A stretch of 20,746 nt of DNA from NCBI GenBank assembly GCA_013331265.1, contig DUGS01000138.1, forward strand, positions 1 to 20,746. Direction: 5' to 3'. The notes under the pieces are model-generated. The model saw only the letters and a list, made by a program, of their open reading frames with translations. It searched no databases and was not told where the DNA came from. Below, piece after piece: positions 7,246-13,162 of this stretch. This DNA comes from Methanosarcina sp. (lineage in GTDB: Archaea; Halobacteriota; Methanosarcinia; Methanosarcinales; Methanosarcinaceae). The position numbers and the translations under genes were made by a program. The number at the start of each line of letters is the position of its first letter. The first letter of the stretch is position 1.

Positions 7246-7482
7246 ATGTTTGGTATTTCCAGAAAGGATGGAAAAAGAAAAGATAGGGAAAGCTGGACTG
7301 AGCAGAAGAAAGTTAAAGAATGGATAGAAAAATGGAACATGTCAAAGGAAAAGTGGACAAAAAGAAAAGAAAAGAAGATATGGGTTGGAAGGTTGAACAG
7401 GCTGAAAAAGAACTGGCTTGAAAAAAAGAAAAGCAAAGATTGGACAAAAACCGTTGAAGACATCAAGAAAAAACTGGATTAA
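7246..7482 (+). CDS. Small basic Trp-repeat protein, 78 aa
   Basis: Unrecognised basic protein with seven Trp in 78 residues. Six of them (17, 26, 37, 46, 57, 66) follow spacings 9-11-9-11-9, so residues 16-75 are three tandem 20-residue units of the form x-W-x8-W-x9, the first with an extra Trp at 30. The rest is almost all Lys, Glu and Arg, and the chain should be helical. It begins MFGI and ends VEDIKKKLD like the 41-aa protein before it, which points to duplication. AGGTTAAATC precedes ATG 7246; it ends in TAA. It is in the gvp series between gvpJ and gvpH, so a role in vesicle assembly or in binding an acidic partner is plausible but inferred. Confidence 0.75.
   Translation: MFGISRKDGKRKDRESWTEQKKVKEWIEKWNMSKEKWTKRKEKKIWVGRLNRLKKNWLEKKKSKDWTKTVEDIKKKLD
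7291..7470 (+). repeat. Three 20-residue (60-bp) coding repeats
   Basis: Codons 16-75 of the 78-aa protein split into three equal units with Trp at positions 2 and 11 of each unit. DNA identity between units is low, so the repeat is old and kept at protein level. Confidence 0.6.
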
Positions 7483-7546
7483 GCCTGGATAAAATAGAGG
7501 AATAAAGAAGAATAAGGGGCTTGAAAACTGAAAGTGAAGAAGTAAT

Positions 7547-7661
7547 GGGACTTACACCTTGATGTAAAAAATCAGGCACTACAGACGTTATTGTAGTTTA
7601 TATGATTTAAAGAGTTGAAGGATTGTTGTTATTGATTTTTCAGTTCAATCACGTAAGTCCC
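7547..7661. mobile_element. Probable 115-bp MITE
   Basis: The ends are a perfect 9-bp inverted repeat: GGGACTTAC at 7547-7555 and GTAAGTCCC at 7653-7661. Allowing a one-base gap, similarity continues inward to about 29 bases: 13 of the next 16 aligned positions match, including AAAAATCA on both arms. The interior has no ORF. Such short elements with inverted ends are typical of non-autonomous transposons mobilised by a full IS. No target duplication is evident at the flanks (AGTAAT versus GGCTGT). It separates the small-protein genes from gvpH and could affect read-through. Confidence 0.5.
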
Positions 7662-7719
7662 GGCTGTTTTCCTCTAAAACTAGAATAACTATATAACTTT
7701 TATAACAAGGAGGTGGAGA

Positions 7720-8769
7720 ATGAAAAGAAACGGTGAGCTTGAAAGCGAGAACCTGGAATCGAAATTGAAAGAGATAGAAAAGCGATTGAAGCGGATAGAA
7801 GAGCTGGAAGGGGTGAAGAATGCAGAAAAATTGGAAGGGGAGAAGAACGCAGAAAAATTGGAAGGGGTGAAGAATGCAGAAAAATTGGAAGGATTGAACT
7901 TTATAGAAGAGCTGAAAGGATTGAAGCATGCACAAGAGCTGGAAAGATTGAACTTTATAGAAGAGCTGGAAAGGGTGAAGAATGCACAAGAGCTGGAAAG
8001 GGTGAAGAATGCACAAGAGCTGGAAAGGGTGAAGAACGCACAAGAGCTGGAAGGACTGAACCTTATAGAAGAGCTGAAAGGATTGAAGCATGCACAAGAG
8101 TTAGAAGGACTGAACCTTATAGAAGAGCTGGAAAGGGTGAAGCATGCACAAGAGTTAGAAGGACTGAACCTTATAGAAGAGCTGGAAAGGGTGAAGCGTG
8201 CAGAAAAGTTGGGAGTGAACATGAATCAGAAAAATAATAATAGGAAGCGAGGTTTTCAAAACACACGGAATGTTTCCGGAAGCCAGTTACCTGCAAAAGA
8301 TACAGGCCTTGTGGAAGAAATAGCAAAGGGCTTTATGCCCGGCCTGGAAAAAATAATCAAAAGGATGGAAGAGGTCTCGCCCGAATTCCGGGTAAGAATT
8401 GAGGAAACCGACCAGGACATAAAACACAGGCTGGATAAACAATGGACTTTCAGACCCGGAATAAGTGCCGGCTACAGCCTTGACACTGTAAAAGGGAGGC
8501 GAAAAGCAGCAGAACTAAAAATCAAGCCCGAGATAGAGCCTATCTTTGACATCATAAAAGAAAAGGATTACATATACGTCACTGTCCAGGTCCCTAATGA
8601 AGAGGAATGCAGGATCAAAACCGAAATTGATTGTAATGTCCTGAGGATTGCTTCGGGAGATTACTTCCAGACAATGGAACTTCCCGAAAAGACGGGCCCG
8701 GTAGTTGAACAGACATTCCGAAACGGGGTACTTCAGTTGAAGATTAAAAGGCAAAAGTATGTCGATTAA
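7720..8769 (+). CDS. gvpH: GvpH-like protein with nonapeptide repeats and Hsp20-like domain
   Basis: 349-aa protein in three parts. Residues 1-28 are a charged helix. Residues 29-163 are fifteen tandem 9-residue repeats of two kinds, LE-[GR]-VKNA-[EQ]-[EK] and LEGLNLIEE. Residues 273-349 form an Hsp20/alpha-crystallin-like beta domain: DYIYVTVQVP, CNVLRIASG and the closing QTFRNGVLQLKIKRQ, equivalent to the G-V-L motif of small heat shock proteins. Haloarchaeal GvpH is such an Hsp20-like protein and acts as a chaperone for other Gvp proteins; the repeat arm is extra. AAGGAGGTGG lies just upstream of the ATG, one of the best ribosome sites in the window. The 3' end overlaps gvpK by 11 bases. 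The gvpH symbol rests on the C-terminal domain and context. Confidence 0.85.
   Translation: MKRNGELESENLESKLKEIEKRLKRIEELEGVKNAEKLEGEKNAEKLEGVKNAEKLEGLNFIEELKGLKHAQELERLNFIEELERVKNAQELERVKNAQELERVKNAQELEGLNLIEELKGLKHAQELEGLNLIEELERVKHAQELEGLNLIEELERVKRAEKLGVNMNQKNNNRKRGFQNTRNVSGSQLPAKDTGLVEEIAKGFMPGLEKIIKRMEEVSPEFRVRIEETDQDIKHRLDKQWTFRPGISAGYSLDTVKGRRKAAELKIKPEIEPIFDIIKEKDYIYVTVQVPNEEECRIKTEIDCNVLRIASGDYFQTMELPEKTGPVVEQTFRNGVLQLKIKRQKYVD
7804..8208 (+). repeat. Fifteen 27-bp coding repeats in gvpH
   Basis: In-frame 27-bp units starting with CTG or TTG (Leu) and encoding 9 residues each. Units 7-9 are almost identical at DNA level, so recent unequal exchange is likely. The order mixes two unit types, often alternating, giving 18-residue superunits. 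The array is prone to length change between strains. Confidence 0.9.
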
Positions 8770-9124
8770 TATTGATGAAAACAACCTGAAAAAAGGGCTG
8801 CTGGGGCTTGTTATCGCCCTCGTTGAAATCATTCAGGAACTGCTTGAAAGAAAGGTAATAAATAGAATAGAGAACGGGAACCTGAAGTACGAAGAAATTG
8901 AAAGGGTAGGGGAAGCCCTCTTTGACCTGAAAGAAGCTCTTGAAACCATAAAAAAAGATAATGAACTTGAAGAAGCAGTTGATTCCGTAATATCCGGGCT
9001 TGATGAAGTTGTCCGCGATGCGGTTGAAAGGTTTATGAATCCTTTATTATGGGTAGAGGAGGAGTCGGATGAACAGGAACAACGAGGGAAGGTACCTTTA
9101 CTCGGTTCTCAACAGAGGCATTGA
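8759..9124 (+). CDS. gvpK: Gas vesicle protein GvpK
   Basis: GvpK family accessory protein, 121 aa. The conserved core is clear: NLKKGLLGLVIALVEIIQELLERKVINRIENGNLKYEEIERVGEALFDL. Haloarchaeal GvpK starts with the same KGLL-LV-T-VEIL-E-LER-A-RRMESG pattern. In haloarchaea it is required for vesicle formation, probably in the nucleation complex. The start ATG lies inside the end of gvpH (11-base overlap). The C-terminal tail (about residues 97-121) extends 56 bases into gvpL in another frame, so part of its tail may have been added by loss of an earlier stop. Ends in TGA. Confidence 0.94.
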   Translation: MSINIDENNLKKGLLGLVIALVEIIQELLERKVINRIENGNLKYEEIERVGEALFDLKEALETIKKDNELEEAVDSVISGLDEVVRDAVERFMNPLLWVEEESDEQEQRGKVPLLGSQQRH

Positions 9125-9854
9125 AGCGGAATTCGCAGAAGCCGGCGTAAATGGGGCCAGGGTTTACACGGTAGTTTACAGGGACCTCACTGCAGTTGTA
9201 CACGCCTGCAGTGACAGGCCCGAGACTGCAGACGGAGAGGACGAAGCAATGGAATGGATTCTGGAACACATCAGGGTCGTGGACCTGACAACTGAAAAGT
9301 TCGGGACTGTCGTTCCTTTTGCCTTTGGCACCATAATTAAAGGCGATGACGAAGTTGTCTCGGAATGGCTGGGGGAAAACTACGCTGCTCTCAAAGCGGA
9401 GCTCTCCCGTTTTGAAGGAAAAGCAGAGTACTCGGTCCAGATCTTCTATGAACAGGAGCTTCTCTCTGGAGAAATCCTCAAAAAGAACCCCGGGCTCCAG
9501 GCGCAGAAAGAAAAGTTAACAGGTATTCCCAGGGGAACTGCCTACCTTTTTGAAAGACGGCTGGAACAGAAGATAGCCGAAGAAACCGAAGCCCTTATTT
9601 CGGGACTTGCAGCCGAGTATGAAGCCCGTATCCGGGACTGTTCGGATTCTGTTCATTCAGAGGAGAAAAAACCCCGCGTACCTGAGGAATATAAACAAAA
9701 AAAACTTTTCGTCTTTCTCGCCTGCCTTGTGCAGGACAGCAAGGTCCAGGAACTTGGAGAGCTGCTGGACCGGATCAATGAACGAGAGGGAATTTGCGTG
9801 CGTTTTATAGGCCCCTTTGCCCCCTACAGTTTCGTCAGTCTTGAGGGAATCTGA
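9069..9854 (+). CDS. gvpL: Gas vesicle protein GvpL
   Basis: Second GvpF/GvpL-family member, 261 aa, longer than the GvpF copy. It has the family start YLYSVLNRGI, the strand VYTVVYRDLTAVVHACS, the block EWILEHIRVVDLTTEKFGTVVPFAFGTII and the C-terminal FIGPFAPYSFVSLE that mirrors GPWPAYNFVDI of GvpF. Position between gvpK and gvpM identifies it as GvpL (K-L-M order of haloarchaea), where it is a hub contacting other accessory proteins. GAGGAGGAG at 9057-9065 supports ATG 9069, so it truly overlaps gvpK by 56 bases. Residues 190-215 carry a charged insert (SEEKKPRVPEEYKQKK). Confidence 0.94.
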   Translation: MNRNNEGRYLYSVLNRGIEAEFAEAGVNGARVYTVVYRDLTAVVHACSDRPETADGEDEAMEWILEHIRVVDLTTEKFGTVVPFAFGTIIKGDDEVVSEWLGENYAALKAELSRFEGKAEYSVQIFYEQELLSGEILKKNPGLQAQKEKLTGIPRGTAYLFERRLEQKIAEETEALISGLAAEYEARIRDCSDSVHSEEKKPRVPEEYKQKKLFVFLACLVQDSKVQELGELLDRINEREGICVRFIGPFAPYSFVSLEGI

Positions 9855-9873
9855 AAATGGAAAGGAGTTGAAA

Positions 9874-10428
9874 ATGCTTCCACAGCGCGATACCTGTACC
9901 CTTGTGGACCTCCTTGACAGGCTTCTGGAAAAAGGCCTGGTTTTAAGGGCTGATCTTATCATAACAATAGCAGGGGTTCCTCTGATAGGACTCAACCTGG
10001 TGGCAACCCTGGCCGAAATGGAAACAATGCTCAAATATGGGATCTTTGAAGGCCTGGATAAAACTACAAGGGAATGGGCTCTTGAACACAACCAGGGCAT
10101 TCCTTTTATGGAAGGGGAAAAAGCTCTTGACAAAGCCTATGGTTCATACCGCTTTGACCGGGGAAAGAAAACAGCCTGGAAATACGGGTATATTTATGTG
10201 ACTGACCGCAGGATTTTTTCCTGGGATAAGGGCTTGAGGCGCTTTCTCTTCGAGTTCAGGCCCGAAGAGGTAAAAGCGGTAAAAATGGAAAAAAGGTTGT
10301 ATAATGAGAAGGAGAGGGATGAATTATGTATCCAGTTTCAGGACGAGACGTCCCTTTTCCTGCACGTTGAACGGATCCGGGATTTCAAAAAATCAATCGA
10401 AACGGTTTTATCAAGTTTTGAAGTTTGA
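9874..10428 (+). CDS. gvpM: GvpM with C-terminal PH/GRAM-like domain
   Basis: GvpA-like nucleation protein, 184 aa against about 80 for haloarchaeal GvpM. Residues 1-62 match GvpM closely: TLVDLLDRLLEKGLVLRADL, IITIAGVPLIGLNLVATLAE and METMLKYGIFEGLD. The remaining 120 residues are an added domain of about seven strands and a last helix: KYGYIYVTDRRIFSWDKG, FLFEFRPEEVKAVKME, DELCIQFQDETSLFLHV and RDFKKSIETVL. The Y-V-T-D-R-R turn and closing helix are typical of bacterial PH-like/GRAM domains. The frame is open from 9817, but AAAGGAG at 9861-9867 points to ATG 9874. The added domain could dock the nucleus to a partner or membrane; that is inference. Confidence 0.92.
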   Translation: MLPQRDTCTLVDLLDRLLEKGLVLRADLIITIAGVPLIGLNLVATLAEMETMLKYGIFEGLDKTTREWALEHNQGIPFMEGEKALDKAYGSYRFDRGKKTAWKYGYIYVTDRRIFSWDKGLRRFLFEFRPEEVKAVKMEKRLYNEKERDELCIQFQDETSLFLHVERIRDFKKSIETVLSSFEV

Positions 10429-10788
10429 AGGATAATTGAGTATTGGTTACTGGAAGAACAGAGCTATGAAGCCAAAAAATGAACATACGGAAACTTTCCG
10501 GAATAAAAAAATAGCAGGGATTGCTTATGGGTTCCTTTATTTTCCAAGTTTTACTAACTTGTTTACTGATTTATCATTTTCCGGCTAAAAAGCAATTGTT
10601 TTGAGAGCTTCGGGAATGCCTCGTATTCCAGGCTTGATTTTGCCCTTTTTGTATCAGGGAGATTCAAAAGAAAGACTCTTTTTAATAGAGGACCTTTCAA
10701 AAGAAGACTCTTTCAAAAGGATCTAAATGTATGCAAAGGGCTGTGAACCTAAAAGTTGCTGCAATATAAGTCAGGAAGAGTCTCAGGT
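10429..10788. other. Gap between gvpM and the last gvp-series gene
   Basis: No gene is seen. A small hairpin CGGAA-ACT-TTCCG lies at 10498-10510. The right part (10663-10723) has a threefold repeat described separately. A separate promoter for the downstream gene may lie here, but no TATA element stands out. Confidence 0.4.
10663..10723. repeat. Short direct repeats upstream of 10789 gene
   Basis: TTCAAAAGAAAGACTCTTT (10663-10681) recurs as TTCAAAAGAAGACTCTTT (10696-10713), and its start recurs as TTCAAAAGGATC (10712-10723). Each full copy contains the palindromic core AGACTCTTT/AAAGA. These could be regulator sites or slippage products. Confidence 0.5.
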
Positions 10789-11880
10789 ATGGCCAGGAAG
10801 ATTTCAGGAAAGTCAAAAAACACCATTCCAAAACTGAGTTTGAAGCTGAAAATATTGGAAATTCTGGATTTATGTATCCACTCTCCTGACCCTTACAGGG
10901 GTTCGGGGGCCGGGGGAAGGATCTGGAAAAAAAACAATGAACTGCATAGCAGGATTGAGGGAAAAGGTTTCTCAGGAGGAATGGGGGTGAAGACCGGAAA
11001 TAAAAGAATCGATATTGATAAAAACAATAGTATGGGGAAAAGCGATACTCTGACACTGGCTCTTACCCCGGAGGTCAGGACTTCAGGCTATATGAGGGCT
11101 GCGGGAAAATTTGTGAAAGAAAGAGGCAAACCTGTAAAAGAATCCGAAATTGAAAAAGAAGGATCGGAGCTAAAATATGATAAATGCGTACCACAACCTA
11201 ATGCGTGTGAACAAAAACCGGAAAGCAGGGAAGTCACAAAGAGCTCCGAATCCGAGCATGGGCATGAGTCAGGGCTCAAAAAAGACAGGCAACTCTTCGA
11301 ACCTGACCCCACCGCATGGAAACAGGAAAAAAAAGTATATCCCAAAAAAGAGGACATTTGTGAATATAGGCAGAAACCTGAACCTGATAACTCTGTGCCG
11401 GCGGAAGAAAGGAAACACACATGTATCCCTGGAAGGAATAAATTTGTTTGGGGATTGGGAAAAGAAAAGTACAGGTGGAAAGAGGAACAAAAAAAACAAA
11501 GGTTGCGAAAAGACCAGAAAAAGCACAGCTTGCAAAAAAAACCGGTAAGGTATAGTTCTCAACAGGGGCTTTCATCCAAAATGTTGAATACGGTAGACCT
11601 TAAAAATGAACTTTACCAGAGGAGTGAGGAACCTATTACGGAAGCAGTCGAAGACGAGCACAAGTTGACAATCCTAACAGAGATCCCACAAGTATCCAAA
11701 AAAGAGGAAATAATCCTTAGCTATTGCTTTAAGGATGGGAACGGGCATCTGTTCATACGAGCCGGGAATTACAGTAGGCACATCCTTATCGGCCGGAAAG
11801 TAGCCTTAAAACTGAAAGGGAAGCCCAGGCTTGCGTCCTTAAAGAACGGAGTTCTCAGCATAGAAATAGCTAAAGGTTGA
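10789..11880 (+). CDS. Second Hsp20-like protein with long charged arm
   Basis: 363-aa protein; the last 83 residues (about 281-363) fit an Hsp20/alpha-crystallin-like domain: EPITEAVEDEHKLTILTEIP, then GHLFIRAGN and the closing LASLKNGVLSIEIAKG with the N-G-V-L motif. The first 280 residues are Lys/Glu/Ser-rich, low in hydrophobics and probably disordered, with clusters such as KKQRLRKDQKKHSLQKK. ATG 10789 is chosen; TTG 10756 would add 11 residues and lacks a better ribosome site. It follows gvpM after 360 bases on the same strand and shares its C-terminal domain type with the GvpH-like protein, so it may be a second vesicle chaperone. The link to gas vesicles is contextual. Confidence 0.75.
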   Translation: MARKISGKSKNTIPKLSLKLKILEILDLCIHSPDPYRGSGAGGRIWKKNNELHSRIEGKGFSGGMGVKTGNKRIDIDKNNSMGKSDTLTLALTPEVRTSGYMRAAGKFVKERGKPVKESEIEKEGSELKYDKCVPQPNACEQKPESREVTKSSESEHGHESGLKKDRQLFEPDPTAWKQEKKVYPKKEDICEYRQKPEPDNSVPAEERKHTCIPGRNKFVWGLGKEKYRWKEEQKKQRLRKDQKKHSLQKKPVRYSSQQGLSSKMLNTVDLKNELYQRSEEPITEAVEDEHKLTILTEIPQVSKKEEIILSYCFKDGNGHLFIRAGNYSRHILIGRKVALKLKGKPRLASLKNGVLSIEIAKG

Positions 11881-11941
11881 GGTGCCTGCAAAAAATGACC
11901 TTAAAAATTGAGTCCATTTTTGAGCTCCGTAACTTAAAAAC

Positions 11942-11964
11942 ATCCTTAGTTATTTAGGATTTTT
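11942..11964 (+). terminator. Likely terminator of the gvp series
   Basis: ATCCT at 11942-11946 pairs with AGGAT at 11956-11960, with two more inner pairs after one mismatch, and is followed by a run of five T. It lies about 60 bases after the last plus-strand gene and just before the end of the convergent minus-strand operon. Confidence 0.5.
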
Positions 11965-12008
11965 CAGAAAGGGGGCGTAAAGTCGCTCCTCATGGAGAAC
12001 TCTATAAT

Positions 12009-12488
12009 TCATTCTTCCTGAAAGATTCTATATTTTATTTTTTTGTGGCTCAGGCTTTCTTCCAGGTTGTAACGGTATTGAATATATCTCAAAAACATCT
12101 TTGCTTCCATCTTAGTGCTTTTTGATATCTTCCGGACTTCCTCGAATGTGTGCCAGTCCATGAGGAGAGCTTCATAGATTTTATTGTATTTTTCCCGGTT
12201 ACTTTCCGAGAAGTTTTCGGGCACTATCATGAAATAAGGATAATTGTTTTCTTTAAAGATATCGGTGGCAACCTGTCCGAAAGTTGTCAACATCCATTGT
12301 TTTTTGAGAGGAGTTGATGTAGGGGACAGTTCCACCAGCCCAATTTCTTCCATCTCTTTCAGTTTATTGTTGACTGTGGATTCCGCAACTCCGCTAAAAT
12401 CGGAGATGCGATTGGCGGGAAGCATTCCAAAAATATTGAGTACATCCATTATTTTAAGTTCCCGGATCGTTATATCCCCTCCTTGCAC
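12009..12488 (-). CDS. Winged-helix protein downstream of rdfA-like gene
   Basis: Probable DNA-binding protein. The N-terminal part is a winged helix: helix ELKIMDVLNIFGMLPANRI, recognition region SDFSGVAESTVNNKLKEMEEIGLVEL, and wing KKQWMLTTFGQVATDIF. The C-terminal third is helical and charged, ending in Lys-rich residues. The frame is open to an ATG at 12542, but that would overlap rdfA by 73 bases; GTG at 12488 (17-base overlap, behind GAGGAAAGG) keeps the whole domain and is preferred, giving 159 aa. It is the last gene of the SMC-like/rdfA operon. No specific family was recognised; it may regulate the operon or bind DNA with its partners. Confidence 0.75.
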   Translation of the reverse strand: MQGGDITIRELKIMDVLNIFGMLPANRISDFSGVAESTVNNKLKEMEEIGLVELSPTSTPLKKQWMLTTFGQVATDIFKENNYPYFMIVPENFSESNREKYNKIYEALLMDWHTFEEVRKISKSTKMEAKMFLRYIQYRYNLEESLSHKKIKYRIFQEE

Positions 12489-13102
12489 GCACAACCTTTC
12501 CTCAGCTTTAAAAGGTCGGAAAAAGGATATACTTTCCCGCATTCTTTGCAGCGGATGTTTATCTCTATGGAAAAGCAGTCTTCAATTATTCCTCTTCTTA
12601 CAGTTCTCCCCATTGCCCTTTCAAGTATTGTGAATGCGAATTTTTGAGAAGCAGTGATGTCTTTTACAGCCCTGGAGTTCTGGTCGATTTCCTCAGGTTC
12701 AATGCCCAGACATTCCTTGATGTGCTTTCTCATATCATTCTCATTTATGAAGACTTTGGAAATCATGTAGATGTCCAGTTTACTCTTCCTGAAAATAGCA
12801 TTTCCGATTTCCCAGGTCTTCGGGTCCAGTTCTCTAGCCGGATCAATATACCGGGCCTGGATATACCTGTAAAAAGCCCCAACGTCAAAAGTGAGATCCT
12901 CTCCGGGTGCACTTTCTATATAATAGGCTTCAAGGATCCTTTCGTTGAGCCTGTCCGTTAGGGACTCGATACTCATGGGATCATCGTGCTTGCCTGTAAA
13001 AGAATGACCTATCCAGAGGTTTGTCTCCTCTCTGGCAAGCAGCTTCGAATTTAATAAATTGCAGATTTTGCATGTGGATATTTCAGATTTAATAGCTTTC
13101 AT
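12470..13102 (-). CDS. rdfA: RdfA-like protein (rod-determining factor family)
   Basis: 210-aa protein that matches the layout I know for haloarchaeal RdfA: an N-terminal helix pair with SIESLTDRLNERILEAYY (RdfA: S-L-R-D-L-A-x-x-x-N-R-R-L-L), a middle part with YRYIQARYI and DIYMISKVFINENDMRKHI, a helix VKDITASQKFAFTILERAM, and a C-terminal zinc-binding end IRCKECGKVYPFSDLL...CAC with Cys-x2-Cys and Cys-x-Cys. In haloarchaea RdfA is linked to rod shape and lies near an SMC-like gene, as here. An extra Cys pair (CKIC) is near the N-terminus. ATG 13102 is 60 bases after the SMC-like gene. Family assignment is by remembered pattern, not by a search. Confidence 0.7.
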   Translation of the reverse strand: MKAIKSEISTCKICNLLNSKLLAREETNLWIGHSFTGKHDDPMSIESLTDRLNERILEAYYIESAPGEDLTFDVGAFYRYIQARYIDPARELDPKTWEIGNAIFRKSKLDIYMISKVFINENDMRKHIKECLGIEPEEIDQNSRAVKDITASQKFAFTILERAMGRTVRRGIIEDCFSIEINIRCKECGKVYPFSDLLKLRKGCACKEGI

Positions 13103-13162
13103 ATCTGGCCAGCCATTCTACCTCATTTTACTGGGCCTGCGTAACTTAAAATTTTGGATTCC

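Noticed and set aside
7689..7697. TATA-like CTATATAAC as a gvpH promoter
   Set aside because: It would place the transcription start at about 7715, cutting off the strong ribosome site of gvpH.
7804..8208. CRISPR-like array
   Set aside because: Units are contiguous, 27 bp, in frame and without unique spacers; this is a coding repeat.
7645..8222. Long open frames on the minus strand opposite gvpH
   Set aside because: They exist only because a 27-bp repeat keeps all frames open; the products are Phe/Ser/Cys-rich repeats with no ribosome site.
9817..9873. Longer GvpM start at 9817
   Set aside because: It would overlap gvpL and lacks a ribosome site; AAAGGAG fits ATG 9874.
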